From: Planctomycetota bacterium
Lineage (GTDB): Bacteria > Planctomycetota > Phycisphaerae > WQYP01
Length of the DNA: 5,480 nucleotides
NCBI GenBank assembly: GCA_021785155.1
Contig: JAJYGE010000344.1
Coordinates: 1-5,480, forward strand
Direction: 5' to 3'
Part shown: in pieces, positions 4,946 to 5,480 of the stretch
Layout of the letters: the number at the start of each line of letters is the position of its first letter
How positions within the stretch are numbered: position 1 is the first letter of the stretch
Notes under the pieces: generated by a model
The model's database searches: none
What the model was told of the DNA's origin: nothing
The model's input: only the letters and a program-made list of their open reading frames with translations
Position numbers and translations under genes: made by a program

Positions 4946-5480
4946 AGCCGCAGTAACCGGACGCGGGTTATTTACCGGTGAACCGGCGACGCTTACATTC
5001 AAACCCGCGCCTGCGGGCCATGGCGTGGTATTTGTCCGCAGCGATCTGGACAAACCGGTGCGGATTCCCGCGCTGGTGCAGCAAATAACCAAGCGCACCC
5101 GCCGCAGCACCATCCGCAATGGCGCGGACGCGGTGGAAACCATAGAACATTGTATGGCCGCGATTCACGGTCTGGGTATCGATAACATTGAAGTCAATAT
5201 CGTCGGCGGGGAAGTTCCCGGTGTGGATGGCTCCTGCCTGCCGTTTGTTCAGGCGCTGCAGAACGCCGGTATTGTGGAACAATCCGCCGAAAAGCAATTT
5301 CTGCGTATCAGTGAGCCGGTGGAAGTAACTGATGGCACATCCACTCTGATCGCCTCTCCCAGCGCGGGCGATGAATTTCAAATTATTTTTGATCTGGATT
5401 ATGGCCCCAATACACCCATTGGCCATCAGTTGTTTTCCTATACGCTTGGGGATAATTTCTCAAGCGTCATAGCTCCGGCC
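4914..5480 (+). CDS. lpxC: UDP-3-O-acyl-N-acetylglucosamine deacetylase, N-terminal part (runs off the window)
   Basis: Zinc-dependent deacetylase, the committed step of lipid A synthesis; 189 codons are present, about 60% of a stand-alone LpxC. Visible: QKTI (5-8), VTGRGLFTG (14-22), LTFKPAP (27-33), GVVFVRSDL (37-45), then VETIEHCMAAIHGLGIDNIE (74-93), whose Glu78 and His79 fall on the catalytic base and zinc ligand of E. coli LpxC at the same numbers. GEVPGVDGS follows, with the deacetylase fold continuing to the edge. The frame has no ATG near the family N-terminus; it is open from 4908, and TTG at 4914 places the conserved residues correctly. It overlaps lpxD by 32 nt, suggesting translational coupling. 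No good Shine-Dalgarno is seen (only GGAT near 4902). Residue 20 is Phe where E. coli has His. A C-terminal FabZ fusion, known in some phyla, cannot be tested here. The function is firm; the start is not. Confidence 0.93.
   Translation, partial: MNPPQKTISSEAAVTGRGLFTGEPATLTFKPAPAGHGVVFVRSDLDKPVRIPALVQQITKRTRRSTIRNGADAVETIEHCMAAIHGLGIDNIEVNIVGGEVPGVDGSCLPFVQALQNAGIVEQSAEKQFLRISEPVEVTDGTSTLIASPSAGDEFQIIFDLDYGPNTPIGHQLFSYTLGDNFSSVIAPA

Noticed and set aside
4172..5143. 323-codon minus-strand frame opposite lpxD and lpxC
   Set aside because: Antisense shadow of two strongly conserved genes; the product resembles no family.

Overview
This is a bacterial chromosomal window with five recognisable genes. 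Two housekeeping genes lie on the minus strand: a RhlE-type DEAD-box RNA helicase (168-1751) and adenine phosphoribosyltransferase apt (2138-2662). Diverging from them on the plus strand is an envelope cluster: a Skp/OmpH-family periplasmic chaperone (3137-3763), lpxD (3893-4945), and the 5' part of lpxC, which runs off the right edge. The organism therefore makes lipid A and is a diderm. The Skp-like protein has an extended C-terminus, LpxC reads GLFTG where E. coli has GLHTG, intergenic gaps are long and base composition is moderately GC-rich. From memory of those families this suggests a member of the PVC group (Planctomycetes/Phycisphaerae-like), but that placement is inference and not firm.

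Layout. Bases 1-167, downstream of the helicase, form a dense array of inverted repeats, including a long imperfect palindrome at 28-138. The helicase follows, with a likely promoter at 1866-1894 giving a leader of roughly 105-110 nt. The helicase-apt gap (1752-2137) holds this promoter and leader, one copy of an intergenic repeat (1926-2043) and a terminator-like hairpin just past the apt stop. The apt-skp gap (2663-3136) is a divergent promoter region with a second copy of the same repeat (about 2883-3022). The last third is the skp-lpxD-lpxC run; lpxD and lpxC overlap if the TTG start proposed here is right.

How the genes fit together. LpxC removes the acetyl group from UDP-3-O-acyl-GlcNAc, and LpxD then adds the second acyl chain; these are consecutive committed steps of lipid A synthesis. 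Skp-family proteins escort outer-membrane proteins through the periplasm. The three genes thus serve outer-membrane construction. RhlE (RNA remodelling) and Apt (adenine salvage) have no evident link to that pathway.

The most unusual content is non-coding. A repeat of about 100 bp is present twice in the same orientation, on either side of apt. Its core matches at 33 of 36 positions, and each copy is bounded by complementary arms of different sequence. Both copies appear to lie outside the predicted transcripts of the neighbouring genes. A separate long palindrome follows the helicase. No CRISPR array, tRNA, rRNA, transposase gene or defence system was seen.
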